A program made the translations under genes and the position numbers. From positions 12,152,001-12,216,000 of the forward strand of contig NC_060024.1 of the NCBI RefSeq assembly GCF_021134715.1: DNA of 64,000 bases, given 5' to 3'. Below the pieces are notes generated by a model. It was not told the DNA's origin and made no database searches. It saw only the letters and a list, made by a program, of their open reading frames with translations. Positions 1 through 15,300 of this stretch are shown here, piece by piece (position 1 is the first letter of the stretch; each line of letters begins with the position of its first letter). This DNA comes from Daphnia pulex. Lineage: Eukaryota; Arthropoda; Branchiopoda; Diplostraca; Daphniidae.

Positions 1-1942
1 TTATAATATTCCTTTTTTTTCTTTTTCTTTTTCTTGTCTATTATATCTCCTTTTCACGCCCGTAATAGACGGCTGGTAGAGTACCACACTCATCTATAGA
101 CATTTAACACTGTATATACTGCACTGATGCTTCTAATCCCCCCCGCAACTCATCCAAGTTGTGATAGAGAGAAGGCGGCCCTAATATGCCCCGCTGATGA
201 TGGACTGTCTTCTTCTTCTTCTTCTCGGCTGCTGGTGTTCTATTTTCTATAGGACTATAGACTGGATCAGGACTCTCGAAGGCTTTCTAGCCTCGGCGCT
301 CTGTCTAATGATACGAGGCGCTCACGCCCCGCGCTCGCGCTCAATCGAATTTCCGACGGTCGTCGTCGTCGCTGGTGCTGTTGTGCTGTGGGACAAATTG
401 ATAATTACTGCCAGCCTCTCGGCTCGTCCTGCTCACGTGTGTGCCTTTTCTCCAATAGTTAGTACATGCACAGCACTGACAATTTATAAGGGCAGTTGGA
501 GAGGAGGCGCGACCTCTCCGTCCGGAAATCCCTCTCTCTTAGAGCCTTTCTTCCGCACTCCCGTCAAGTCACTCCAATTTTCGATCACGGCGGTTGTGGC
601 TGCTGCTCGGTCCATGTTGATGCGCCATCGCCCATCGCCCGTCGTCTATCTCTCGGCCCCTTTTCCCCTGTCTGATTCTCTCACGGACTCCATCCACTTC
701 TTCCACTTCTTGTTGTTATGTAGAAGGACACTGTCTACTACTGTGTAGCGGTTGATTCCTTCCAAGTCGACATGGACGCATGGACCATCTCTATAAGTAC
801 GAAGTTGTTGTTACATCTGATATAACTGGATGGATTCAAATATATAAAATAGAGCGCAGAGACCATCGTTATGAGTTGAAATATTTGACACAGAAAAGAT
901 AATATTCTATTAATTTTTTAGTTAGGAGGGGGTCTTACAGTATATTGGGGTGGTTTTAGCATCTGTGGGTTTTGTGCACATTTTTACTTTTATCGATTGA
1001 CTGTGGTATTAGTGGAGCTTAGTTTAATTTGTTGAGAGCAATTATTATATACTAAAATAATCCCGATCCATTCAGCGGATGTCGAGAGCGGGTGAGAAAA
1101 CTGCTTTAATCGTTTTATTTTTATTTGACTTGGTTTAAAAAGCTGATCGATTTTGATTTCTATCGATATCTTAAATGGCTAATTAGAATATTAGCGTCGT
1201 CTGTCGTCTTTCATTTGTCTTTTCATTTTCATTTTACACGTTTTGATAAAGAGACAAAGATTGCAATGGAAACGAAACTATTACTTTTTTTTAAACGTAC
1301 ATGCACGAAAAACAAGACAATAAATTAAAATTACAAATATGTGATCGTCGTGTGAGTTTTGGCATGTTCTGGTGTGAGGGTGTCACAGGCTCACAGCTCT
1401 CCATCCATTCTCAATACTCTCTACTCTATGCTGTTGGGCAGGTAAATAAAACCAAGAATATACAAATATAATGATTATGGGAGCTTAAATAGAAATACCT
1501 GTTCTAAATTAGTGAAATGCTTGTTTCTGACTATTAGCATTTATCATGTGAGCCCCATGTCGATAACATGGCAGTTTATTGTTTGCATAATGTAACCTTT
1601 TCTTTTCTGCAGATTTGAGGGCAGACGAGCCAGCCATCATTAATACAAGAAATGAAAGTTTTGCTTGTGCTGATATCCACCTGTCATCATCAACATTCTC
1701 TTTGCTTGGGTAATGCCTGGTAATGCTTACTTTTAATTCTTGTTACTTTTTAATTCTTGTCACCTGCTAGGTATTTTAATGCATGCGTGACATCCATAAC
1801 TGCAGTGTATTGCATGGACACCTTACATTTTTTTTGTTTATTAACAATTAGGGTTTACCCACTATTTTATTTTCAACTATCCCTTACTTGTTGTTTCTGT
1901 CAATTTCTTTTGTGACTCAAACTTTTCTTTTTTTAAATTTAG

Positions 1943-2186
1943 ATGAACAGCATCCCGTTCGATTGGGGAAACTACCAATGCCGGTCGACTACTCGAGTAG
2001 AAAGAAGAGATCTGGAATCTCTTCTTCCCCTTTCTTTAAATTTCCCCTGTCCTCGTGTACACCCATGTGAATGTGGGTGTATTCACGAGGCCCATTTTCC
2101 TATCTCACCTGGTGTCTTCAACTTTTCATCGGATGGATGGAGGAGCACTTGTGGATATGCCTGGCCGTATTTCCCAGGCACAAAGG
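1943..2186 (+). other. Exon-like open stretch of unknown function
   Basis: A T-rich tract ending in TTTAG immediately precedes ATG at 1943. The frame stays open to an AAAG|GTAGGA donor-like site near 2186. The encoded segment is Cys- and Trp-rich (for example CECGCIHEA and CGYAWPYFPG). No known family is recognised. It contains an inverted repeat (2051-2090). It could be a real exon of an unrecognised gene, a lncRNA exon, or chance; no partner exon with matching phase was found. Confidence 0.2.
2051..2090. repeat. Imperfect inverted repeat (hairpin)
   Basis: Left arm CCTCGTGTACACCC (2051-2064) pairs with GGGTGTATTCACGAGG (2075-2090), leaving a two-base bulge and a 10-base loop. The stem is 14 paired bases. 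The loop is too short for a typical miRNA precursor. It lies inside the exon-like open stretch. Confidence 0.55.
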
Positions 2187-5100
2187 TAGGAACAATTCAT
2201 CATTATTCTTCCTTTTTGACCATCTCTTGGCGTTGATTAATTGATAATCGTATTCCGTAACGATTATTCCTGAGCTAGGCGATTCACTGGAATTGTTTTC
2301 TCTGACCATTTTTGTAAACTCAGTAAGGTTTTTTTTTTTTTAACAACTCATTTGTTGAACAAATGCAGATTAGGCCTGTTTTTGTATCTCACAACTTTGT
2401 CTGTGGGTGAAAATCTTTTTACCAAGAGGGTCACCTTTGCCCGGCACCTTCTCATACGAAAGGTGATGCTATTTCCGATGAAAATCAACTTTTAAATCCG
2501 AATGATGTTTATCGATAACTCACAGATGTTCCTCACTTATCGTGAGGGCCACGTGCTGTCTCTACTTCGTTATACCATTGCACCCCTCCCTCTTTTTTGC
2601 ACGAAGTACAGAATCTATGGTAAATCAATCGAATGAAATGCGGATGCATTTCCGAGTGTAGCATCTACACAGACAGGCACATAAAGCTCTTCTTTCCCCC
2701 CTCTCTCTATCCTGTCTCTCCTCGTCGTGTATAGCCCACCGTGATTGGATTTGATCGAGTTATGTGTGTGTGTGTGTGTGACCTCCCTCCCCCCTTTTTT
2801 TATTCATTTATTTTCTTTCGTGAGAAAAAGAGACGGGAGAAAGAAATGCGCAGATGGATTCTATATCCAGCTGGACTGGTTCCTTCTGTGTCCTCCCCGT
2901 ATACATCTAGGACTCTTTAAAGAGACTCTTCTGCATAATCCAGCCATAGATATTAAAGAGGACCCCTTCGCCCCACCCAGAGAGTCTCTCGCCTATCTCA
3001 AATCACAGTGGAAACTCTCTCTCTCTCTCTCTATTCTATAACCGAGTTCTTTCAGCAGAGTCTGTCTCCCTTCTTCCCGTCGAGCTCAGGATCCATGAAT
3101 AATATATTCAGCCTATAACGACGTTATCAAAGTTGATGATTGAACATGTAAGCGAATCCGGCGGCAGGCGACTGCTGCTATACATAGAATTGTCCGTAAA
3201 CGGATTGATGATATAAACAGTGCGGAATCAAAGACATCCAGCGGATGCCTATGCCACCGCCGTCACTGCTGCTGCTGCTGACGTCCATTCCATTGGTTTG
3301 GAAAAAAAAGTTACTGCATTTTCCCTCCGCACCGGACAGTCATTGAGAGAGAGAGAGGATTATGTATATACTCTCCCGAGTCTAACAACTCAGATATAGT
3401 CATCAAGGCTCTGATGTGGCTGACTTCATTGGCGGTCTATGTGTATAGCCTGCAGTTGTACAAGCACAGATCTATAATAATACGTATGTAGGTAAACTAA
3501 ATAATATTACGAGAGAAGAAAAGAAGTAGTAAGAAATCCAGCGGATTTGGTGTACCGAGCAGTCTATATAGATAGAGAGTAGATGTGATACTATACTACT
3601 ACTTCTACACAGGGTGCGCTGTCTCTATTCATCGACTAACCCACCGCGACTTGGGAATTAATCAAGCGTAGGATCAATAGAAACATATACACACAGCACA
3701 CACCCGTGTCTGTTTGATGAAACGGAGTATATACGTATATATGTCTGTTTGTATACGATCGGAATTGGAAGAGAAGTTGAGATGGAATTTCGACGACGAC
3801 GACGCTGTGCTGTAGGTCATTAAAAGAGGATCAAAAGGAATAGTCAAGTTGCCGTCCTCCTCCCCATTTAATATACCAAAGTCAGTTGCGCTGCGAAAAG
3901 CTGCTGCTGGGAATCCCTATCCCAAAAAATCCGATGCGGAGGTTTTTGCTTGTTGCCCGCCCGTTCTCCAGCTCAGTCCGTAATCGGTTGGTTGCAATAT
4001 AAAGTGACATCAGTCGTGGATGACCCAATGAACCGGCGGCAGTGGGTAGGGAGGGAGAGAGTCGCCTAGTAAACACGAAACCAACGTTTCAAAATCTTGT
4101 TTTTTCTTCTTTTATTTCTTCTTTTGCCATTGCCAGCAGCGCCGAACCGATATTGCTTTTCGTCGTCTTTTAAGAAGTTGTCCAACCGTATCACGCGAGT
4201 CCAAATATGACTTGTCAAACTTGACTCACATCTCTCCACACACTTCTTTTGATTTTCTCCCTGCATCGTCGTCTTCTTCTCTATCTCGCGAGCCACAGAA
4301 ATGAGCTGAGATTTGAATTTTCTATTTGCATGGATTTCTCGTGTTTGTTCTTTGATTTCTCAACGAATGAAAAGGGTGGGGGGAAGAATAGCTGATCTGG
4401 CGTCTTAGCTGAAAAAGAATAAAAGGGAGCATCTAATAAATCAAATTCATCGCTGATGGTTTCCATCACTAGGGGCATTGCCCCCGCGACTTATCTCCTC
4501 ATCATCACCGGGCGACACACACTGTTCAAACTAAACGAGAGATAATAAATCCCAATTTAGCACAGGACGCAGACACGAAAAGTCCCGCTCGGCTTATCGA
4601 TTCAATCAAGCGCGTGAATAATAATAATAAAAAAAACCCACAACAGCAGAATCTTCTCTCTCTCTCTGTGCGCTGGCGTTATATTATCAGGTGGCTCTAA
4701 AGTCCGCAAAGGCTCTTTTTATGTCTGTGTGAACATCCAATAAGTTTCGATGTATATCCCTGCTCCGCCCTCCCGCGCTCTGATGTCCTTTCAAGTCCCG
4801 AAATTGGAATTCGACTTGCAAAGGCGCAAGAAGCTGATGGCTGATGTAGCATCTATTACGACGATGGCACTCTCAGACATTTATACACTTGCCTATCAAG
4901 AAAAAAAAGCTTATACAAGGACGGGTGGGGGGGGGGGACAGAAAAAAAAGACGTTTGTTATTTGAACGGATGGTTACACAATACGGTTGGCTGCTGACGC
5001 CCTTTTTCGAACCTTCTTTTCTCCCAATAGCTTCTCGGGTCTTTAAGGAGAAGTAGCGCACTTTGAATTTGTATACACAGGCTCATACAGGATAGTACTT

Positions 5101-8100
5101 AAGTGTGTATATACTATCCTTTCGCCTGATTTCGTTCACACAGATCTCATCTCTCTCTCTAGCATGTCAACTATATCGAGGGAGGGAGGAAAAAAGACAC
5201 CCTCAAAATCCTTTGGCTCTTTTTACTTCTTTTCCTCTCATTCCCGATCGGTCCCGCCAGTAACAGGACTGTCGTTTAAATACTTACATTCTCAACAGGA
5301 TGATGGCGCTCACTAGAGTGTGTGTGTAGAGCGTCTTAGAATCAGCAGAGAGAGCTACACACAGTAGATATAGTCGAATGTGTTTGGTTTGTGCCCGAGA
5401 GGAAGTTCCCAAAATAAATTGAAACGGATCACACAAAAATAAAAACTAAAATGAGGAAAAGGAAGAAATAGTTGACAATACTTGTATAGTTTATACGCTC
5501 TCATTCTCGCCGAAGGCCAGCCCTATATACGTGTCTATAAGTTTTGATATGCTCGGCATGGTTGTCCTGTGACTCTATTCAAATGTTTGTCCCGCGTTTT
5601 TGCCTTTTGCCGCCGCCTGCCGCGTTTGAACAGAAGAATCTTCGTGATGCCTCGATGGAGCCATTGTCAAGTTGCCAATCTTTTGCCATCGCCAGCACAA
5701 ATCAGAGAGAGAGAGGCCCAGCAGGTTGAGTTTCTATTTCAAGTGTCAGCCACTTTTTCCCCCCTCTGCGTGTGTGTGTTCTACACCGGCGCTTAGATTC
5801 TTCTCTTGTCGACGTTGACCCCATTATTTTGACAGACGTTGGACCTTGATATTATACCCTCGCGCTGGTTATTCATTCCGTAAAGAAATGTACGATAATC
5901 TGGTGAAATCATAATCTCGACTACATTTTTTTGGCTGCTGGCAATTTTATACGCGCTCAGCAGCTAGAAAAGTCGAAATCAAATCTTGATGGAAATGTAT
6001 CAAATACGTTCATGCCAAAAGGTTACGTATTCCACGACAACATTTTCGTATTATTTATAGAGAAAAAAGAATGAAAGAAAGAAGCTATTCCCTGCTACAT
6101 ATAGTAGAGTAAAGCAGGACCAGAAGGACGTGCCTGCTTCGTTGGGTCTAATCTGATTTATATCAAGGATTTTTCCATCCATACATACACACACATATCC
6201 ATATCCCTTTTCCACTATTTTTGTATTCTCTTTTTTGGGATTTTTTTTCGCTTCCTTTTGGGATGTTGGACGGCCGGAGAAAAGAGATGCGCGTTATTTA
6301 ATCAATCCGACCGAGGGGCCAGCAGCAACGGCGGTTGGTCTTGGAACACGATATTTCGATTGCGCTAGCATTTTTTTCTTGATTTCTTTTCTTCTTTATA
6401 TATGATATATCTATATGGCACATTTCATGAAGAAGGAAGTAAAGGACACACAGTCTTATTCCTTGCGGCTACAGAACATATTACTCGGCATATACGGGTG
6501 ATATGGAGCCCAGCGTGGGCGTGTGGTATTTATGATTATTACATGTGTATATACTGCACCTAATTTAGGCTTCCTAAATGCCCCGTGGTCTGTGTGTGCC
6601 AGTCCGACTTATATATTTTGTCGGCGGCCAATCATCTGAGGTTTCGTCCCCAAGGGCAGGTATAGGCATCACACACTCGTCTCTCTTTTTTTCGTTACGT
6701 GTTATTTTATTTGCAAGTTCTTTTAATATGTCAAAGCGGTGAGTCCTCTCTCTCTCTGCCGCAGCATCAGTAAAGCACCACGCCCTATAATATAGCCCCC
6801 CTCCTTCCTCCATGATATGATATATTGGCTCGACAATCTGATGACACGCATTCCATGTCAACATTGACTGTGAGAGAGCCGGATATTGCTGACCGCCGAT
6901 AGCTATTAAATACAACCGGGGTTATAACATCGTGTCCTCCACATACATACCACCCAAAACATGACACACACACACACTCACATCACACAGTGAGACGGGA
7001 AATCTCTCTGCGCAGCAGGATATGTCTCGTGATGCTGGTTATGGTTATTCTCTTTTTAGTTCCACTGCAGTGAACCTTTTTTTTCTACTTTTCCCCACAT
7101 CGCTTCTGTGGTGAGGTACCGCCAGGAGCTTAAATACATTGGCCCGATATCATTCCCGTTTTGGTCTGTGCTGTGTCATATCAAATGCTTTATTGTATAT
7201 ATGGGAAACAGTAATATAATATTGAAAGCAAACAGCCCATATAAGAGAGATAGAGAGAGAAGGACAAGGGTTTGGCGGGCAACTAGAGAAGAAAATCCAG
7301 CAAATCTATGTAACGCCAGAAGCGAAGAGCGTCAGGCAGTTATATAAATATATATACGGCAGTATATGCTACGGTGGGTAATAATGGCTATGGCTTTTTT
7401 TGAAAGGAAATAAATACACTTTTTTGGGAGACTTTATGGACGGTCGTATAACGAGGCCATAACAGCAGTTCCGCCAGGCGTTATATAGGTATTAGCAAAG
7501 CGCGCTTTTGATGTGTTGGCGACCGAGCGAGATGATGGTTATGGCCGTTCAAAGCTACACCGTTGCTGCATCTATCCCTTTTTCTCTCTTGAGTATAGCT
7601 CCTGCGATTCCATAACACGTCGGACCACCTCCCATGTTTTACGACACGCGTTCATCCCTCTCTAACGGTTCACCCCCAAACAATATAAGGACACATCCGA
7701 CGACGTCCGCCAACCATCAAGAGACGACACACTCTCTCTCTCGACTCTATATGGGGCGAGCGGAATTATTTAAACGCCACATCAGTCAGGCTCTCCCCCA
7801 AAAAGCGACCAAGTTCCATACGTGTTATGGTCGAGTTGACAGGATTAAGGGATTCCTTTATCAATTATACCTTTTTTGTGTGTGTGTGGAATGTTTTTTT
7901 ATTTCTTTGTTGGATGGGTGGGTGGCTGGGAGGTCTGACATATCACCTGAAAAGCTACGGATGGCGCGGGGCGTGTCAAGTACTAATCAGCAGTTTTGGT
8001 ATTAATTGTGTAATTTGGTTGTAACTATAATAATACGTAGCTCGGTATTTGAATGTGTCGCCTCTCTGAATATTTATTGGATAATATATTGGTGACGACA

Positions 8101-8838
8101 GTCAGGAGGCCATTGCGTGTGGAAACCCGTCACCACCACCGCCGCCGTCGCTCGCTTTTGTTTTCCTGACTTGTTACCGTGCTGATAGCAGCCGCGACAA
8201 TCAAACACACAGAGTATATATATAACACACACCCTTGGACGGGTTTCTCGGGTGTTTTATTGTCGTGTGTGGGACGGTTGACGGTCCAGCAGAGAGCGGG
8301 GCAGGTGTTGCTCTTCTCACGATACAAAAAACCGCGCCCGAGACGCGACTGGACTTTCATCGACGACGGTTTTTCTTGCTTTATTCTTTTTCTGTTTTAT
8401 ATTCCCCTAATAAATAATATGATATCAATACGAAACAGAGCAACTTGTCATTGTTTGCTTGATACGGCCAGCAGAGAGCCGAGCCAAAGCTGTTTATTTC
8501 CAAACGACTCATCGGTTATATTCTTGTGATGGGCGGTGAATTGCTGGGAGAACCCGTGGGATAGTCGACAGTCGGCCACGGTCTTGGTCTCTCCTTAGAC
8601 CGGATCTATAACGCCATCATTCGCCAACGATTTTCCATTACGAGGATAATTCTTACTGGACTGATCTCCTCTTAGACTCCTCTTTTATGTGTCGCCCAGA
8701 ATATTTTTCCACTCCGCAAACGGAAAAGCAATTGAATTGAATTATACCTCAATGTGTGAGGACGCATAATTCTCGAACGTCATTTGATAAAACGATCCTA
8801 ACTGTCAAACTTTTGAGTTGCGGCTCGACAGAACGTGC

Positions 8839-8878
8839 CTTTATTGAAAATTAAGGAAAAGTTGCCACTTCAATAAAG
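8839..8878. repeat. Short perfect hairpin
   Basis: CTTTATTGAA at 8839-8848 is the exact reverse complement of TTCAATAAAG at 8869-8878, with a 20-base spacer. A similar direct copy of the TTTATTGAA...TTAAGGAAA string follows about 70 bases later (near 8908). Such A/T-rich hairpins can arise by chance. Confidence 0.45.
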
Positions 8879-11800
8879 TTTGACGGTGCCTTCATCTAAT
8901 CTTTTTTTTATTGAACTTTAAGGAAACAATAAAAACTACGTCATTCTACCGCTCATTCGTTATCGGCTGTCATCTACGTACATATAGCCGCTGATGTCTT
9001 ACGTTACGAATGTGTGTTATGTAACAACGTAACCGTAGACCATCAGAAAGGAAAAGTGGGGGGTTTCTTTTTTACATGGAGGGGATTTATGGTTGGCAGA
9101 CTTAACCTACGAACTTTCGACAACTATTCTCGTTTTGCTTACTCACCCGTGGATTACGATAGCGCTCGTATTTAGGACAACTTACCAAAGTCGTGGGTGT
9201 TTTTTTGCATCACGCAATCGCCATAAAAGAATAAGTCGTGGCGGGTTATTTAGCCAAGCTTTTTTTCATTGAAAAGTTCCTAAATCCTCTCCAACCAAAT
9301 GGAGCCCTGTTTTATTATACCCTGAAAAATGCAAGGAAATTCATATAAAATGGGATTCGTTTTTTTTTTTCAATTGGCAAGATAAAAAATTGGCAAGAAA
9401 TTGAAATGCTCCGAAAGTTAATTCACGCCCGGGTACCCTCTCTCTCAATCACGTTCAAAATGAGCTCTGCCGGGAATATCGAATGAATGTTTAGCTATCC
9501 AATAAATAATCCCGAAAACACAGCGGTCAGGAAAATGTCAAACGGGTTTACCCATCATGGGTTCGTTGAGCAGCAGCCAAAGAAATCTCGGAAAAATCGC
9601 TGACGGGCCATCTTGTTAGTTATTTTCACGGTTGAATCAAGGTGTGAATGCGTGTTTTCTTCTTTTTCTTCTTATGATGTAACCGGCCGGGTTCTAGAGA
9701 TCCATCTCAATATGCCTCCGTGAAAGGCTCTCACGCGTCAGAGGAGACGGCCTGCTGACGTGAGCTAAAACCGCCGTGTCATCTGCGCTTCTCTCTTTCC
9801 GCAAAGGCCGTATATAGATAGATAGGGAGAAGGATCTATATCCATCGGGGCATTGTATCTGAGAGTCACGTGCGCTTGAATGTCGGATCCCTTTCGCTAT
9901 TATTATGTCGGCGGAGCGATGGGGGCCGGGAAGCAAGGGTGGCAATGTTGCTGACTGTCGCCCCCTCTTTGATATTCCTTCCGCATGCGTGTGGTCACTT
10001 CCCTAAGCCTAGTTGCTGTCTTGTTCAATCACGGCCGACATTATATATGTCTTCTTGAAATTGTAACAGACAGCAGTATATATATCGACTGTTAGAGCTT
10101 ATCCTGACAGACACAGCCATATAACCAGCAGTCTCAGTACAAGAAAATAATAAGCAGCAAACAGAATAATAAACCCACGTTCCATCTTGTTGAAGGCATT
10201 TAAAAAAAAAATGTTTTCTTTTCTTTTTTGGATGTCGAATTTCTATTGTTATTTATTTGATGGGCTGCTTTAAAGCCTGATTTTGGGGTTGTAAATCATT
10301 TGAAAAATTTATTTTTTTATCATTTTGTTAATAAGAGCGCTGGTGTAATGTCACTGTCTTTACGTAAGACTGCGTAAGGAGGCGTAGGTGAACTTATCAG
10401 TCCGGCGGAATGGTATAGGCTTATAATGGTTTAAATATTGTAGTCACACGTGCCAACTCTGATTGAGAATTGATCCTATAGAGCAGGTGGCCAACAAATC
10501 CATGGACTGAAGTTGGGGCCAGCTTTGTGTTATCGTTGCAACGAGATAGTCAACTTCAAAATATGAACTCGAGTTTATTGACGCATTTTACAGGAGATTA
10601 TTTATACAAAGTCATAGGCAGGTGCGTACAGTCTATCCATTTGGTTGACAGCTATACAGCAACAAAGGGAATTGCAACAATAAATACGAGGCCATTTTAA
10701 AGCCGGGAAAAACTTGTTGTTTGTAAATCCAAAACAGATGGGAGTTGCCCACCATGTCCACATACAAGTTTGACGGAATTTTCTCTTGAAAACTTCGTTG
10801 TGAAAACTTTGTTTCTTTTTAAAACCTACAGTTAAACAATGCTCTTGTGATAGCTGCAGTCGAACCGGTTATCCTTGTTTGAGAAAATTTCCATGCAGCC
10901 AGTTTGATGTAGCAAGGAGTCTTTGGTGTAACGCATGGATGACATTTCGTTAAAAAATAATTCTAACACACCTCTCCCTCATTCAAATTGTTAATCTATA
11001 AATGAACTATGACTATGCAATCATCCACTATCGATTCATTCCATCATTTTTCATAATATGAAGTGTTTTGCATGACAAATATCTGTGTTTAGAGCTATTG
11101 CTATGTTATTAGAAAGTGGTCGTGTAATGAGTATTTATTTCTGGTTAAATCCAGTTAATTTAATCAACTCTCACACTTGTCTTAACTTTTTCCAATGATT
11201 ATTTTTATGTTCGACATTTCGACACTGAAATTGAACAAAAAATTATCAAGGAATTGTAATAAGAGTAAGATGAGATGCACTGAAGAAGGAAAACTAACTG
11301 TGATATCAACGACTCACAATCGTATTTCCTCTTAGCGTTCGGTCATATGCGTCGTCATTGATAAACAGTGCTTAACTTAAAAGAAAGAACTCCAACCTAC
11401 GTGACTCGCAAATCGACATTTAACGACCAATGCTCATTTTTAATAATTATGACATTCGAAAATCGAACTAAGTTATTCAACGAAATAATTGAATTAGAAT
11501 ATATAGTAATGTGGCTAATCGGTAATCACAGCCACCGCCTTTGAGGAGCCGCTTTTTTACATATACGTATAGATTTCGGAATCCTTTTTAAATCTTCTCT
11601 GGCAAATTATATGGTTGCAAAGAAAAATTAGCAAGTAATTCAACTGGAATGAAGTTGTTCATAATCACCGCCTCTGAACAGCCGCATTCTTTTAGCCGTA
11701 GATAACTCGGACGTACTGTACTACCCCAAATCGATGTGACATATTTCGGACAGTTATTCGATCGAGACTGGGAAAAGAATTGCATTACAGCATTTAGGGG

Positions 11801-12390
11801 GCGGCTTCAAACTTTCTATTTCTAAATGAACGTTATTATTATTGATTTTGAAAGAAGGCGGATGGGACTTGATTCTTTAATAGCGCTCTAGACGTGCTGG
11901 GCATACGATTGATTCTAGCGATGCGGGACTTTCTATAGACACTTATAGATCTGTGAAAGGCCTTCCAGAGCGAGTCATCCCATTGCCTAACCAGCACAGA
12001 GCCATTCCAAGATAATAACATGCGTCCCATTGCAGTGCGTTATTGTTATCGCTAGGTGTATTTCTATCGAGTCAATATACATATTAATACGTCAATTAGA
12101 CGAAAGCATCGTCCACAACATGATACAACAACAAAAAAATGGTAATCTATATAACCTTCTCTTGTTGCGTAGCATTTCAGACTTGGTGCCCCTTTGCTGG
12201 TGCTCCGCCCATCATGTGTGTCGTCTTATCGCCGTTTCAATTGACTGCTGCCTTGTTAACGTCATTTGCCTGCTGCTACATATTGGGAAACGCGTAAATG
12301 TATACAGCATTTGCTGCCTGGACGCCTTCAGACGGTATAGCATCTTGCACGTCCTTCTGTGACGCAGCGGCACATTTTTTTCACATCACG

Positions 12391-15300
12391 ATGACCAAAG
12401 CCTTTTGTCTCTTCGCCATCACGTTGTTTTTGGCCAATGTTTTTTCGGTGAGTTTAATATTTCAACTGGTTTTTAGCAGAAACCCAACGGAGTAATGTTT
12501 TTTTAAAAATTTATGATTATGTATAAATCAGACTGACGTTCCAGCGGATGATGTGAACGATGCCGTCGAACATGGGCTGGCCCAGGTGGAGTCCATGTTG
12601 GATCTGGAACGCCAGTTGTTGGAAAAAGGGCTAACGGTTGACCGCGGGAGTTCGGCTCATCTCCACTCGCTGATGGTGGCCGCCTCTGGATCGGAGCAAC
12701 AAAAAGAATCCGCCCTGAACGCAGCCCGAATTCTGGCAGCCTCAACTCGTTTGAAAAACAAGTACGTATACTCTCAGCTTCTATATCTAAGAGTGAATAT
12801 ATGTGCAGACTTGTTATGCAGTCGACATCATCATTTCTCTATTGTAAACATCAACTTTACAATAGAAGCTGAGCATCAGTAGATGTGTACATTTGTAGAA
12901 ATGGAATAGATATTCTCAACACCTTGGGCAAAGAAAAGCCTTTTTTTCGATTAGAGAGCACGGTGAAGCACAAAAATAAAGTGCAATAGCGTAAAAGTGT
13001 GTGTGTGTGTGTGTGTCTGTGTGTAAGAATCGGGACTCATTTTTTAGTTGTTCCATCTTCTTGAAATAACAATCGATTCCGGGAGGGAACTTCTTTTTCA
13101 CTCCCGGAAGACATTTTGTGGATCAACACGGATGTTTTTTTTTAGGGGGCGGGGGGCAAAACACAAGTGATGAATCGATTCGCTTATGGATTGTGCTTGT
13201 ACTGTTTGTATATATAGATTGAACTGGAGCGCAGACGAGGCCCGACGCTCCCTACCTTTATTATCGTTAGATAACACGGCCCTGAAGAATTCCTGCCCCG
13301 AGTCCATCACCTGTCCATCAGCCGCCACCCTAAAGTACCGACCGATCGACGGCTCCTGCCACAACCTCGCCCGTCCCGACTGGGGCAAAGCAAACACGCC
13401 CTTTCAACGGGCATTGCCCAACGCCTATGCTGACGGTTAGTTTTTTTCCATGTTGCATGTTGTTCGTAACGTTTGGCAAACAAACCGCTCCGCTGGTGAT
13501 GAATTGATCGCCGGCTTGTTTGACAGTTCTTAATGATCGATTCAATCTTATATCCTGTGTGCATGTTTTCTGCTGCGCAATTCAGGGGTTTTTGAACCGA
13601 GGAATTCTTCCACCGAGCTCAAAAGTCCACGAGCCGTCAGCACTACGTTCATCAAGCCGGGCCTAACGACCGCAGCCGATTTCACTTTAATGTTGATGAC
13701 ATGGGGACAATTCATCACGCACGATCTCACCAAAGCTTCATCTTTTACTTCAGGTTATTCTTGCATTGGCCGCAACGGCATCACCGATATTGCAATCTTT
13801 TCTGTTCATCATGAAATGTTTTTTTTTTTTTTTTTTTTTATATTCAGCCGACGGCAAGACCCCTCAGTGTTGCAACGCTACCAGTGGACAACCACTGAAT
13901 CCAGACCTCCTTCACCCGTTTTGTTTGCCGATCGACATTCCGGCGAACGACACTTTTTACAGCCAGCACGGCCAGGCTTGCATGCAGTTCGTCCGGACTC
14001 AAATCGGAGCCGATTATGCCTGCACACTTGGACACGCTGAACAGGTAAAAAGCCAATTGCTCAAGTCAACCCTGATCATCTTTGCTAATTATTTTGTAAA
14101 CAGTTGAACAGCATCACCCATTGGCTAGACGGTTCCATGATCTACGGAAGCTCTTCATCCGAGCTGAATAATTTGCGACTTGGACAAGGAGGTGAACTGA
14201 AGAATTCGACCACTTCCGACGGCATGGAATTACTACCTCTGGCACCTAGCTGCTCAGACGCCACTTGTTATTACGCTGGTAATTGATTAATTATATAAGC
14301 AGTTAAGCACTCTGCCGAATAGTTTTATTCATTTTGCCTTTTCTCAGGTGACGTAAGGGCTCAGGAGAATCCGCAGCTGGCCATCGTTCACACTGTGATG
14401 ATGCGAGAGCACAACCGCATCGCCAGAGCGCTTAAACTACTCAATCCTCTGTGGACTGAAGAGGTTCTTTTCCAGGAGACTCGGCGCATTGTCATTGCAG
14501 AACTACATCACATTACCTACACCGAGTACCTGCCTGCCATGTTGGGTAAACACTGCCGCTTATTATTTCACAAGTCGATAGGTGTACACAAGGTAGGAGA
14601 TAGGACTCCATATAAATATGAACCTTTTCGTCCCAACAGGCGAACAGGCCATGAGGGACTACAACTTAAATCCAGCCGCCGTGGATACTTTCGCTACGTA
14701 CGACGAAACAACTGCCAAAGATCCGTCGATTTGGAACGAATTTGCTGCTTCAGTCTTCCGTGTTGGACATTCCCAAGTCCAGGGAACTTTAGTGTAATTA
14801 GCGAACTTAACTATCTCAATAACTATTGGGTCTCATTGCGTCTTTTACCTTGCAGACTTTACGACGCCAACGACGTACAGGATCAAACATTTACGCTGAG
14901 CAGTTACTTTTTTGACGCTTCTAAGCTGCCTGAACCGGGTTTCATCGACAGCGCCATCCGAGGTCTAACGAAACAAATGCCGCTCGCCGTCAACGCCGAG
15001 TACACTTCCCAGTTGACCAATTACCTATTCAAGTGAGTTTTCCCATGACGACAAATCCTACATATAGTCTAATGAAATAAAATAACACGGACAAAACAAC
15101 ACAGAGGGTCAAATCCCTACGGCATGGATCTGGTGGCACTCAATGTCCAGCGTGGCAGGGAACACGGGATCCCAGACTACAACACTGTCCGCGCCTTCTG
15201 CGGCTTGCCAAAAGCCAGTACCTTCGACGACCTGATTAACGAAATCGACCAAGCGGTATTACTAATATAAAGTTTGAATTTTCGCGCCACTATTTCAAAC

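Larger units (their letters stand above)
1..12390. other. Gene-poor region, no identified gene
   Basis: I find no convincing coding gene here. Open stretches are short, lack recognisable motifs, and sit in T-rich or microsatellite DNA such as the TG run near 2762-2780 and CT/GA runs near 3015-3032 and 3345-3360. An exon-like open stretch at 1943-2186 and a hairpin at 8839-8878 are listed separately. Position 5' to the peroxidase suggests intergenic or regulatory DNA, or introns of a gene lying outside the window. Confidence 0.6.
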
